DNA of 64,000 nt from Flavobacterium haoranii (GTDB taxonomy: Bacteria; Bacteroidota; Bacteroidia; Flavobacteriales; Flavobacteriaceae): assembly GCA_003246205.1 (NCBI GenBank), contig QKBC01000025.1, positions 1 to 64,000 on the forward strand, written 5' to 3'. Positions 17,436-24,762 of the stretch are shown here, piece after piece. Numbering within the stretch: the stretch's first letter is position 1; each line of letters opens with the position of its first letter. A model generated the notes under the pieces. It was not told the origin of the DNA. It was given only the letters and a program-made list of their open reading frames with translations, and made no database searches. The position numbers and the translations under genes are program-made.

Positions 17436-17461
17436 GATTTCTCGACTCCGCTCGAAATGAC
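17436..17461. repeat. Dispersed intergenic repeat of the TTTCGAGCGGAGTCGAGA type
   Basis: The segment containing TCTCGACTCCGCTCGAAATG is GC-rich against its surroundings and lies in the 85-bp gap between purK and the membrane gene. I recognise it from memory as an element frequent between genes of flavobacteria; only one copy is in this window. Confidence 0.5.
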
Positions 17462-17467
17462 AAAATA

Positions 17468-17518
17468 ACTGATTACTGCGACTGCATACTGAACACTAAC
17501 TACTGAACACTAATCACT
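17468..17518. repeat. Heptameric ACTNNNN array at the purK 3' end
   Basis: ACT occurs at 17468, 17475, 17481, 17488, 17495, 17502, 17509 and 17516: a 7-bp period with a single 6-bp step. ACTGAACACTAA appears twice, 14 bp apart. The purK stop (17500-17502) and its last codons lie inside the array. Confidence 0.8.
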
Positions 17519-18657
17519 CGAATACTATTTTTCACTTCTTCGGCAACGCGTCTGGCTTCCGTCATATTTTCATTTACAATGGTTACGTGTCCCATTTTAC
17601 GGAAAGGACGTGTTTCTCTTTTGCCGTAAATATGTGGCGTAACGCCATCAATTGCCATGATCTTCTCAATGTTTTCATAAACTACTTGGCCACTATAGCC
17701 TTCTTCTCCGACTAAGTTAACCATAATTCCGGCAACTTTACTATCAGTATTTCCTAAAGGCAAATCTAAAATAGAACGAATGTGGTTTTCAAATTGAGAG
17801 GTGTAACTCGCTTCAATAGAATAATGTCCCGAATTGTGAGGTCTTGGTGCTACTTCGTTAACCAAAATTTCATCGTTTTCCGTTTGAAACATTTCAACAG
17901 CTAATAATCCAACATGGGAGAATGTTTCCGAAACTTTTAAAGCAATAGCCTGAGCTTTTTCTGCGACAGCCTCATCGATGCGAGCCGGACAAATGACATA
18001 CTCCACTTGATTAGCTTCCGGATGAAATTCCATTTCAACAACCGGATACGTTTTGATTTCACCCGAAGCACTTCTGGCAACAATAACGGCCAATTCGTTT
18101 TTGAAAGGAATCATATCTTCTGCTAAACATTCTACATCAGGTAAGTTTACCAAATCCATAGCTGAACGGCAAATTTGTACACCGTTTCCATCATATCCGC
18201 CTTGTGCACTTTTCCAAACAAAAGGAAAATCCAGTTCGTCTTTATTCAAAGCTTGGTGTAAGTCATCAAGTCCCACAAAACGTTGGTGTTTTGATGTGGG
18301 AATATTATGTTTTACGTAAAAATCTTTTTGTTTTCCTTTATTTTGAATCAAACGTAATGTTTTTGGCGATGGATAAACCGGTAAGCCTTCTTCTTCTAAT
18401 TGTTCTAAAGCTTCAAGATTTACATTTTCGATTTCGATAGTTAAAACGTCAACCATTTTACCAAATTGATACACCGTTTCGTAATCGTTTAAACTTCCTT
18501 TATAAAAAGCATTGCATCCAAAACGCGATGGCGCTTCGGCACTTGGATCCAAAACTATGGTTTGTATATCAAATTTTCGGGTTTCAGCCAGGAGCATTTT
18601 TCCTAATTGGCCTCCTCCTAAAATTCCTAATTTAAAGTCTGATGAAAAGTAATTCAT
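17500..18657 (-). CDS. purK: N5-carboxyaminoimidazole ribonucleotide synthase
   Basis: A 385-residue ATP-grasp enzyme that carboxylates AIR to N5-CAIR. KLGILGGGQLGKMLL is the N-terminal nucleotide-binding loop; FVWKSAQGGYDGNGVQI holds the ATP-grasp lysine and glycine loop, and ILVNEVAPRPHNSGHYSIEA is the metal-binding segment. I use the ATG at 18657 (MNYFSSDFK): an upstream TTG at 18681 lies within the promoter -7 box. The last codons run into a heptameric ACTNNNN array. PurE is encoded downstream, separated by a frameshifted membrane gene. Confidence 0.96.
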   Translation of the reverse strand: MNYFSSDFKLGILGGGQLGKMLLAETRKFDIQTIVLDPSAEAPSRFGCNAFYKGSLNDYETVYQFGKMVDVLTIEIENVNLEALEQLEEEGLPVYPSPKTLRLIQNKGKQKDFYVKHNIPTSKHQRFVGLDDLHQALNKDELDFPFVWKSAQGGYDGNGVQICRSAMDLVNLPDVECLAEDMIPFKNELAVIVARSASGEIKTYPVVEMEFHPEANQVEYVICPARIDEAVAEKAQAIALKVSETFSHVGLLAVEMFQTENDEILVNEVAPRPHNSGHYSIEASYTSQFENHIRSILDLPLGNTDSKVAGIMVNLVGEEGYSGQVVYENIEKIMAIDGVTPHIYGKRETRPFRKMGHVTIVNENMTEARRVAEEVKNSIRVISVQ

Positions 18658-18678
18658 TTGTTTTGCGTTGTTTGCTTG

Positions 18679-18708
18679 CAAAGATACTCAGACAATTACG
18701 AATTCACA
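18679..18708 (-). promoter_or_regulatory. Promoter of purK
   Basis: On the minus strand TTG (18706-18708) is followed after 19 bp by TATCTTTG (18679-18686), a full Bacteroidetes consensus. The predicted start near 18675 gives an 18-nt leader. I saw no purine riboswitch in it. Confidence 0.75.
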
Positions 18709-18727
18709 ATGATGCGCCTGTAATTTG

Positions 18728-19273
18728 TTATCGGTTCAGTTTCTTTAAGAGGTTGCGTGCGGTACTTTGGTAAGCTGCTGAATGATCGGGGAAATCTTGA
18801 ACTAAGATCAGTTTTAGATCGTCGGCAATCCACGGATATTTTTTGCTCAAAACAAATAGTGCTTTCATAGCATATACTTTAGCGGCTACTTTTTCGTTTT
18901 GAATCAGGCGGTCTAAAAGAACCTCAATGATATTGTGCTCTTGCTCTGTACTAAGTGAAAGGCCATTTTTACGGTGATTGCTTTTTACAAGGAAAAAGCA
19001 AATCTTGGTGGCAGGCCGGATAGCTGAATCGTCTTGAAGCTGTGGTAAAGTTTCACAGAATGCATCAACGTAAGGCACAAATAACTTTAGTTTTTTCTCA
19101 CATACAAACTCTAAGCCCCAAAAGGCTTTAACATGATTTTCATGTGAAGTAGAAAAAGCTATAGCAGTTAATTCGTTGATCTTTTCTTTTCGGATAACAT
19201 AATTACAAATGCTCATTCTGCTTTTGCGATGAGCTGTGCTTTCAGTTAGTTTTTCTTCCAGTTCCGTTTTCAT
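18728..19273 (-). CDS. HEAT-like helical protein, flavobacterial conserved
   Basis: A 181-residue, almost wholly helical protein with paired-helix character (AFWGLEFVCEKK, VEVLLDRLI-like NIIEVLLDRLI, KVYAMKALFVLSKKYPWIADDLKLIL), resembling HEAT/armadillo repeats. No enzyme motif is visible. Homologues in flavobacteria have, as I recall, sometimes been labelled adenylosuccinate lyase, which the sequence does not support: the lyase signature is absent and the length is under half. Start chosen at the ATG at 19273 (MKTELEEKL). It is divergent from hpt-adk, with 98 bp between the starts. Confidence 0.6.
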   Translation of the reverse strand: MKTELEEKLTESTAHRKSRMSICNYVIRKEKINELTAIAFSTSHENHVKAFWGLEFVCEKKLKLFVPYVDAFCETLPQLQDDSAIRPATKICFFLVKSNHRKNGLSLSTEQEHNIIEVLLDRLIQNEKVAAKVYAMKALFVLSKKYPWIADDLKLILVQDFPDHSAAYQSTARNLLKKLNR

Positions 19274-19337
19274 CCTGTAAATATATCTAATTTGCAAAAA
19301 AGTTCAGTACTTTAAACCTATATCTTGAATACTTCCT

Positions 19338-19345
19338 TAAATTTG
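19338..19345 (+). promoter_or_regulatory. -7 box for the hpt-adk fusion
   Basis: TAAATTTG matches TAnnTTTG. It overlaps a GTG at 19345, ruling that codon out as a start and supporting the GTG at 19372. Predicted leader is about 23 nt. Confidence 0.55.
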
Positions 19346-19371
19346 TGGTTTATTGCAAAAAAATAAGAGAA

Positions 19372-20484
19372 GTGATTCAACTACACGATAAAACTTTTGA
19401 GCCCTTTATATCAGCGCAAGAGTTAGACTATGCTATTCAAAATGTAGCCAAACAGATTGAAGATGATTTTTTTGAAGATGTTCCGGTATTCATAGGAGTC
19501 TTAAACGGATCTTTTATGTTTTTTTCCGATTTGTTGAAACATTATTCGCGTCCTTGCGAAGTGAGTTTTATCAAATTAGCTTCTTATGAAGGAACACAAT
19601 CTACCAACCATGTGAAACAACTTATTGGTCTTAATCAAGATTTAAAAGGGAGAAGTGTTATTGTGGTTGAAGACATTGTAGATACAGGAAATACTGTAGA
19701 AGAATTGAAAGAATTGTTCAAAGCGCAGCAAGTAAAACACTTCAAAATTGCAACACTTTTCTTTAAACCGGAAGCCTATACAAAAGAAATTAAATTAGAC
19801 TATGTAGGAATTCGTATTCCGAACAAGTTTATTGTAGGTTTTGGGTTAGATTACGACGGATTAGGAAGAAATTTAAAACAAGTATATCAACTTTCAAATA
19901 CAAACAACACAATGATTAATATAGTATTGTTCGGTAAACCGGGAGCAGGAAAAGGAACTCAGGCAGAATTTTTAAAAGAAAAATACAACTTAGTACACTT
20001 GTCAACCGGAGATATTTTCCGTTTCAACATCAAAAACGATACAGAACTAGGTCAGTTAGCAAAATCTTATATGGATAAAGGAGATTTAGTTCCGGATGAA
20101 GTAACTATTAAAATGCTTCAGGATGAAGTAGAAAAAAATCCGAATGCCAAAGGATTTTTATTCGATGGATTTCCTAGAACTATTGCGCAAGCTGATGCTT
20201 TAGATGCGTTTTTAAAAACTAAAAATTGGGAAGTAACGGCAACAGTTGCTTTAGAAGCAGATGATGAAATTTTAGTACAACGTTTATTAGAAAGAGGCAA
20301 AACATCAGGAAGAGCAGACGATCAGGATGAAGAAAAAATTCGCAATCGTTACCAAGAGTACAATGAAAAAACCGCTCCGTTAATTGATTATTACAAAGCA
20401 CAAAACAAATTCCATTCTGTAAACGGAATAGGTTCTATTGTCGAAGTAACAGAACGTTTATCAGCTGTTATTGATAAATTATAA
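19372..20484 (+). CDS. adk: Hypoxanthine phosphoribosyltransferase - adenylate kinase fusion
   Basis: One 370-residue frame encodes two purine enzymes. Residues 1-~176 are a hypoxanthine/guanine phosphoribosyltransferase with the PRPP motif VIVVEDIVDTGNTVEEL; residues 181-370 are a complete short-LID adenylate kinase with P-loop GKPGAGKGTQ, STGDIFR, DGFPRT and RLLERGKTSGRADD. There is no stop between them, only a short linker (QLSNTNNT). An ATG at 19912 could also start free kinase. I start at GTG 19372 (VIQLHDKTFEPFIS), which has AGAGA just upstream and lies after the promoter box. The fusion ties purine salvage to AMP/ATP balance. A strong terminator follows. Confidence 0.93.
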   Translation: MIQLHDKTFEPFISAQELDYAIQNVAKQIEDDFFEDVPVFIGVLNGSFMFFSDLLKHYSRPCEVSFIKLASYEGTQSTNHVKQLIGLNQDLKGRSVIVVEDIVDTGNTVEELKELFKAQQVKHFKIATLFFKPEAYTKEIKLDYVGIRIPNKFIVGFGLDYDGLGRNLKQVYQLSNTNNTMINIVLFGKPGAGKGTQAEFLKEKYNLVHLSTGDIFRFNIKNDTELGQLAKSYMDKGDLVPDEVTIKMLQDEVEKNPNAKGFLFDGFPRTIAQADALDAFLKTKNWEVTATVALEADDEILVQRLLERGKTSGRADDQDEEKIRNRYQEYNEKTAPLIDYYKAQNKFHSVNGIGSIVEVTERLSAVIDKL

Positions 20485-20506
20485 CGTTTTTTCAAGTCAT
20501 ATTTTG

Positions 20507-20533
20507 AAAAGCTTCCCTAGGGAAGCTTTTTTT
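20507..20533 (+). terminator. Terminator of hpt-adk
   Basis: A perfect 24-bp palindrome (AAAAGCTTCCCT and complement, 20507-20530) followed by a T-run. Confidence 0.9.
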
Positions 20534-20582
20534 GTAAAAAACAGGATGTAAAAAGTTGATAAGAAAATCAGGTAATAAATAT

Positions 20583-20590
20583 TACCTTTG
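20583..20590 (+). promoter_or_regulatory. -7 box of obgE
   Basis: TACCTTTG matches TAnnTTTG; a TTG lies 24 bp upstream (20556-20558), longer than the usual spacing. The predicted ~63-nt leader contains the ACTTCCA array. Confidence 0.55.
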
Positions 20591-20626
20591 CAAAAATGTT
20601 TAACAGAAGATGAAGTTAAATTTCTA

Positions 20627-20647
20627 ACTTCCAACTTCCAACTTCTA
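20627..20647 (+). repeat. Heptameric ACTTCCA array in the obgE leader
   Basis: ACTTCCA, ACTTCCA and ACTTCTA in direct 7-bp tandem, ending 9 bp before the obgE ATG and lying inside the predicted 5' leader. Confidence 0.8.
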
Positions 20648-20656
20648 AATTTAGTT

Positions 20657-21658
20657 ATGACCGAGGGGAATTTTGTAGATTACGTAAAAATATATGTAGC
20701 ATCGGGTAAAGGAGGAAAAGGATCTACTCACTTACATCGCGAAAAGTTTATTGAAAAAGGTGGACCCGACGGAGGTGACGGAGGTCGTGGCGGACATGTT
20801 ATCTTAAAAGGAAATAAAAACCTTTGGACACTATATCATTTAAAATTTACAAAGCATGTAAAAGCAGGTCATGGAGGTGATGGAGGAAGTAGTAGAAGCA
20901 CCGGTGCCGATGGTGAAGATAAAATTATAGAAGTGCCATTAGGAACTGTGGTAAAAGACAAAGAAACAGATGAAATTTTGTTTGAAATTACAGAAGATGG
21001 AGAAGAAAAAATTTTAGCTCGAGGCGGAAAAGGTGGTTTAGGAAACTGGCACTTCAGAACGGCTACGAATCAAACACCTCGCTATGCGCAACCGGGGCTT
21101 CCGGGTGAAGAATTAGATATTGTTTTAGAATTAAAAGTGCTAGCCGATGTGGGATTAGTAGGTTTCCCAAATGCAGGAAAATCAACATTGCTTTCAGTTT
21201 TAACAGCAGCTAAACCTAAAATTGCTGATTATCCGTTTACGACTTTGAAACCGAATCTGGGAATTGTGGCATACCGTGATTTTCAATCATTTGTTATTGC
21301 CGATATTCCGGGAATTATTGAAGGTGCTGCCGAAGGAAAAGGCTTAGGTCATTATTTCCTGCGTCATATTGAACGTAATTCAACGTTGTTGTTCCTAATT
21401 CCAGCTGATGCTGATGATATTAAAAAAGAATATGAAATTCTACTGGATGAACTTCGTCGCTATAATCCTGAAATGTTGGATAAAGACCGTTTAATAGTTG
21501 TTTCAAAGTCAGATATGTTGGACGACGAGTTAAAAGCTGAAATGAAAGTAGAACTGGATGAAGCTTTTAAAGGACACGATTATATGTTTATTTCATCAGT
21601 AGCGCATCAAGGCTTACAGGAATTAAAAGACAAGCTTTGGAAAATGCTTAATGCTTAA
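20657..21658 (+). CDS. obgE: GTPase Obg
   Basis: A 333-residue Obg GTPase. The N-terminal Obg domain is glycine-rich ([28 protein letters not shown]). The G domain follows from ~residue 160: G1 [10 protein letters not shown]2/switch [13 protein letters not shown]3 [14 protein letters not shown] and G4-like VVSKSDML. The variable C-terminal domain is missing, as in many short Obg proteins. It acts in 50S ribosome assembly and stress control. Start at ATG 20657 ([12 protein letters not shown]): an upstream TTG at 20588 overlaps the promoter box. The stop codon lies in a heptameric ATGCTTA array. Confidence 0.96.
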   Translation: MTEGNFVDYVKIYVASGKGGKGSTHLHREKFIEKGGPDGGDGGRGGHVILKGNKNLWTLYHLKFTKHVKAGHGGDGGSSRSTGADGEDKIIEVPLGTVVKDKETDEILFEITEDGEEKILARGGKGGLGNWHFRTATNQTPRYAQPGLPGEELDIVLELKVLADVGLVGFPNAGKSTLLSVLTAAKPKIADYPFTTLKPNLGIVAYRDFQSFVIADIPGIIEGAAEGKGLGHYFLRHIERNSTLLFLIPADADDIKKEYEILLDELRRYNPEMLDKDRLIVVSKSDMLDDELKAEMKVELDEAFKGHDYMFISSVAHQGLQELKDKLWKMLNA

Positions 21659-21664
21659 TGCTTA
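21644..21664 (+). repeat. Heptameric ATGCTTA array over the obgE stop codon
   Basis: Three perfect ATGCTTA copies; the reading frame ends in the second (codons ATG CTT AAT GCT TAA), so the last residues MLNA are encoded by the repeat. Confidence 0.85.
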
Positions 21665-21673
21665 AAAATAGAG

Positions 21674-21697
21674 AAACAACCTTTGGGTTGTTTTTTT
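21674..21697 (+). terminator. Terminator of obgE
   Basis: Stem AAACAACC / GGTTGTTT with a TTTG loop, followed by seven or more T. Confidence 0.9.
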
Positions 21698-21802
21698 GTT
21701 TTTGTTAAAAATAACTTAAAAAAATAATAGCTTTGAAGAAGGATTTTAGTAAATTTTTAAAAATGCTTTATCTTAGCCGAGAAATCAACAACTAAATTAA
21801 AT

Positions 21803-23950
21803 ATGAGAAAATTTGTTTTATCATTGGTTGTAACAGTACTTTTGGTTCCTGCCAATATGTTTGCCGATGAAGGAATGTGGTTTTTAATGTTCATAGAACG
21901 ATTGAACCATAGAGATATGCAAAAAATGGGATTGCAGTTAACAGCTGACGAAATTTACAGTATCAATCATCATAGTTTAAAAGATGCTATTGTTCAGTTC
22001 AACGGAGGTTGTACGGCCGAAATTATCTCAAAAGACGGATTAGTGTTAACCAACCACCATTGCGGTTATGAATCTATTGCAGAACTTTCTACTCCTGAAT
22101 ATAATTATTTAAGAGATGGTTATTGGGCGGCCGACAGATCACAGGAATTAAAACCTAAGAGCTTGTTTGTTCGCTTTTTTGTTCGAATGGATGATGTAAC
22201 CAAAAGAATTTTGTCAAAAGTGACTCCACAGATGACAGAAGCAGAGCGAGAAGCAGCGATTAATAAAGAAACCGCATTGATTCAGAAAGAAAATAGCGAA
22301 GGTGGAAAATATACAGTTTCTGTAAAATCGTTCTTTCAAGGAAATGAATATTATTACTTCGTGTATCAGGATTATAAAGATGTGCGTTTTGTGGGAACAC
22401 CACCGGAAAGTATCGGGAAATTCGGAGGAGATACAGATAACTGGGAATGGCCTCGTCATACAGGAGATTTTTCTATGTTCAGAGTTTATGCAGATTCAGA
22501 AGGGAATCCAGCGGAATATTCACCGGAAAATGTGCCATTGAAAGCCAAATACCATTTACCGATCAATTTGAATGGTGTAAAAGAAGGTGATTTTGCTATG
22601 ATCTTAGGTTATCCTGGAAGAACTAATCGTTGGATGCCTGCAGGAGGAATCGATCAAAATGTGAAATATGCTTATCCGGCTTGGGTAGAAGGCTCTAAAA
22701 CAGGTATGGATGTGATGAAACAATATATGGATCAAAGTGATGCACTTCGATTGATGTATGCTTCAAAATATGCTCGGGTAGCGAACTATTGGAAAAATCG
22801 CCAAGGAATGATAGATGCCTTAACCAAACATAAAACGGCACAGATTAAAGCCGAAAATGAAAAGGTTTTTAATAAATGGGCTAATAAGAAAGTAAATAAA
22901 GCCAAATATGGGACTGTGATAAAAGATCTTGATGCCTATTATAAATTAACCAATGAAAAAGCACGTCATGATAACTATTTGATGACAATGTTCAGAACCA
23001 GTTCATTTGCTGTTATTTCCAGAACTTTGGGTAGAAGACTGAAAAATTATGCGAGTGCAGATGAAGATACCCGTAAATTAATGAAACCGGAATTAGAAGA
23101 AGAAATCAAAGGCTTTTATAAAGAAATTTATCTTCCGGCAGAGAAAGAAATCTTAACAAAACAACTGACATTATATAATAATAAAGCCGGATATATTTTA
23201 TCTCCGTTGGTAGTTGACGTAGCGAAACAGGCAAAAGGAGATTTTGCACCTTATGTACATAATTTGTTTGAATTATCGCTTTTCGGAAAAGAAGAGTATT
23301 TATTGAAATTTCTGGATATGCCTGATCTGAAAACATTGGAAAATGATGATCTGTATAACTTCTCAGAAGCAATGCTTGGACATTATTACAAGAAAACAGA
23401 GGAAGTAGAACAAGCAGAAGAGAAATTTTCAAAAGCATTCCGTTTATTGGTAGAAGGATTGAGAGAATCTAAATTAAGTACAATCTTATATCCGGATGCC
23501 AACTCAACATTGCGTTTAACATACGGGAAAGTAAGAGCATTACCGGAAGATAAAAGGAATGATGCAAAAGATAATTTCTATACAACGATGAAAGGAATGG
23601 TAGCTAAATATAAACCAAATGATCCGGAATTTGATTTGCCTAAAAAAGTTCTAGAGATGTATGAAAGAAAAGAGTTTGGACGTTATGCAGATAGAAACGG
23701 CTATATGCCGGTGAATTTCTTGACAGATAATGATATTACAGGAGGAAATTCAGGTTCACCGGTATTAAATGGAAAAGGAGAATTGATCGGTTTGGCATTT
23801 GACGGAAATATTGAAGCTATGGCAGGAGACGTAATTTTTGATACAGAATTACAAAGAACCATTAATGTTGATATCCGTTACGTATTATGGATAATTGATG
23901 AATTTGCCGGAGCAAAACACATTGTAGATGAAATGACAATTGTTGAATAG
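21803..23950 (+). CDS. S46 family dipeptidyl-peptidase (DPP7-like)
   Basis: A 715-residue secreted serine peptidase. A signal peptide (KFVLSLVVTVLLVPANMFA) precedes the mature start at ADEGMW. The catalytic His is in TNHHCGY (83-89), the Asp in the region of DNWEWPRHTGDFS, and the Ser near residue 651 in TGGNSGSPVLNG. The S1-pocket segment reads AFDGNIEAMAGD; a glycine there is typical of DPP7 (hydrophobic P1), while DPP11 has arginine. It removes dipeptides from oligopeptides in the periplasm. It is monocistronic, between two terminators. Confidence 0.93.
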   Translation: MRKFVLSLVVTVLLVPANMFADEGMWFLMFIERLNHRDMQKMGLQLTADEIYSINHHSLKDAIVQFNGGCTAEIISKDGLVLTNHHCGYESIAELSTPEYNYLRDGYWAADRSQELKPKSLFVRFFVRMDDVTKRILSKVTPQMTEAEREAAINKETALIQKENSEGGKYTVSVKSFFQGNEYYYFVYQDYKDVRFVGTPPESIGKFGGDTDNWEWPRHTGDFSMFRVYADSEGNPAEYSPENVPLKAKYHLPINLNGVKEGDFAMILGYPGRTNRWMPAGGIDQNVKYAYPAWVEGSKTGMDVMKQYMDQSDALRLMYASKYARVANYWKNRQGMIDALTKHKTAQIKAENEKVFNKWANKKVNKAKYGTVIKDLDAYYKLTNEKARHDNYLMTMFRTSSFAVISRTLGRRLKNYASADEDTRKLMKPELEEEIKGFYKEIYLPAEKEILTKQLTLYNNKAGYILSPLVVDVAKQAKGDFAPYVHNLFELSLFGKEEYLLKFLDMPDLKTLENDDLYNFSEAMLGHYYKKTEEVEQAEEKFSKAFRLLVEGLRESKLSTILYPDANSTLRLTYGKVRALPEDKRNDAKDNFYTTMKGMVAKYKPNDPEFDLPKKVLEMYERKEFGRYADRNGYMPVNFLTDNDITGGNSGSPVLNGKGELIGLAFDGNIEAMAGDVIFDTELQRTINVDIRYVLWIIDEFAGAKHIVDEMTIVE

Positions 23951-23970
23951 TTTACAACTAAAACTAATAA

Positions 23971-24000
23971 AAAAATCCCAAGCATTGCTTGGGATTTTTT
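23971..24000. terminator. Bidirectional-looking terminator after the S46 peptidase
   Basis: Arms AAAAATCCCAAGCA (23972-23985) and TGCTTGGGATTTTT (23987-24000) form a near-perfect hairpin ending in a T-run. The next gene's -7 box starts at the very next base. Confidence 0.85.
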
Positions 24001-24008
24001 TATCTTTG
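24001..24008 (+). promoter_or_regulatory. -7 box of the TPR gene, fused to a terminator
   Basis: TATCTTTG matches TAnnTTTG. The upstream promoter half would lie inside the terminator stem, and the ATG is only 6 bp downstream, so the leader would be about 3 nt. Confidence 0.5.
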
Positions 24009-24014
24009 AACTTG

Positions 24015-24698
24015 ATGAAAAAACTTTGCTTCTGGTTGTTGATTTCCACTATAGGTTTCGCCCAATCAAATTTTGATTTGGGTAAACAATATTTTGATGA
24101 AAAAAAATGGGAATTAGCACAAAGCAATTTTGAAAAAGCTTTGGTTCAAAATCCGAATGATTATCTAGCAATTGAATATTTAGGAGATATTTTTGGATAC
24201 CAAAAAAAGTGGGATTTAGCCATCGAAAAATACAAAACGCTTCGAGATCAATTTCCGAAAAAGGCCAATTATTGGTACAAATATGGTGGTGCTTTAGGAA
24301 TGAAAGCTAAAGAGAGCTCAAAGTGGAAAGCGCTTGGCATGATAGGCGATGTAGAAAAAGCATTTCTTAAAGCAGCCGAACTCGATAAAAATCATATTGA
24401 TGCTCGTTGGGCATTGGTCACCTTATATATCGAGTTACCCGGAATTGTCGGAGGAAGCGAAAAGAAGGCACAGAAATATGCTGCTGAATTACTGAATCTG
24501 TCTAAAGTAGATGGTTATTTAGCAAAAGGTTATATTGATGTGTATTTTGAACGTTACCAGAGTGCCGAAAAAAATTATAGTTTAGCACATAAAATTGGCA
24601 ATTCAAAAACTACGTTCGAAAAGTTATATGACTTATATTTGAACAAGCTTAAAGATGCTGAAAAAGCCAAACAATTAAAAAAAGAATTTAATTCGTGA
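24015..24698 (+). CDS. Secreted tetratricopeptide (TPR) repeat protein
   Basis: A 227-residue protein with a signal peptide (KKLCFWLLISTIGFAQ) and about three to four TPR units: FDLGKQYFDEKKWELAQSNF, ALVQNPNDYLAIEYLGDIFG, KWDLAIEKYKTLRDQFP and a later YFERYQSAEKNYSLAHKIG. It is expected in the periplasm or outer membrane as a protein-binding scaffold. I start it at ATG 24015, not at the upstream Met at 23940, because that longer form reads through the terminator and promoter. The following mpl gene lies 64 bp away behind a heptameric array. Confidence 0.8.
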   Translation: MKKLCFWLLISTIGFAQSNFDLGKQYFDEKKWELAQSNFEKALVQNPNDYLAIEYLGDIFGYQKKWDLAIEKYKTLRDQFPKKANYWYKYGGALGMKAKESSKWKALGMIGDVEKAFLKAAELDKNHIDARWALVTLYIELPGIVGGSEKKAQKYAAELLNLSKVDGYLAKGYIDVYFERYQSAEKNYSLAHKIGNSKTTFEKLYDLYLNKLKDAEKAKQLKKEFNS

Positions 24699-24725
24699 GA
24701 ATTAAGAAAGGAAAGGTTTTCAAAA

Positions 24726-24760
24726 ACTTTTCACTTTTCACTTTTCACTTTTCACTTATA
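24726..24760 (+). repeat. Heptameric ACTTTTC array immediately before the mpl start
   Basis: Four perfect ACTTTTC copies (24726-24753) and a fifth, ACTTATA, end 2 bp before the mpl ATG at 24763. It occupies the space where a ribosome-binding site would be. Confidence 0.85.
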
Positions 24761-24762
24761 AT

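Noticed and set aside
19345..19371. Earlier GTG start for the hpt-adk gene
   Set aside because: The GTG at 19345 is part of the TAAATTTG promoter box; the conserved Hpt N-terminus begins at 19372.
20588..20656. Longer obgE N-terminus from a TTG
   Set aside because: The TTG overlaps the -7 box and the extra residues encode the ACTTCCA array; Obg proteins start near MTEGNFVDY.
24726..24760. CRISPR-like array
   Set aside because: The period is 7 bp without spacers, and no cas genes are present; it is a simple tandem repeat.
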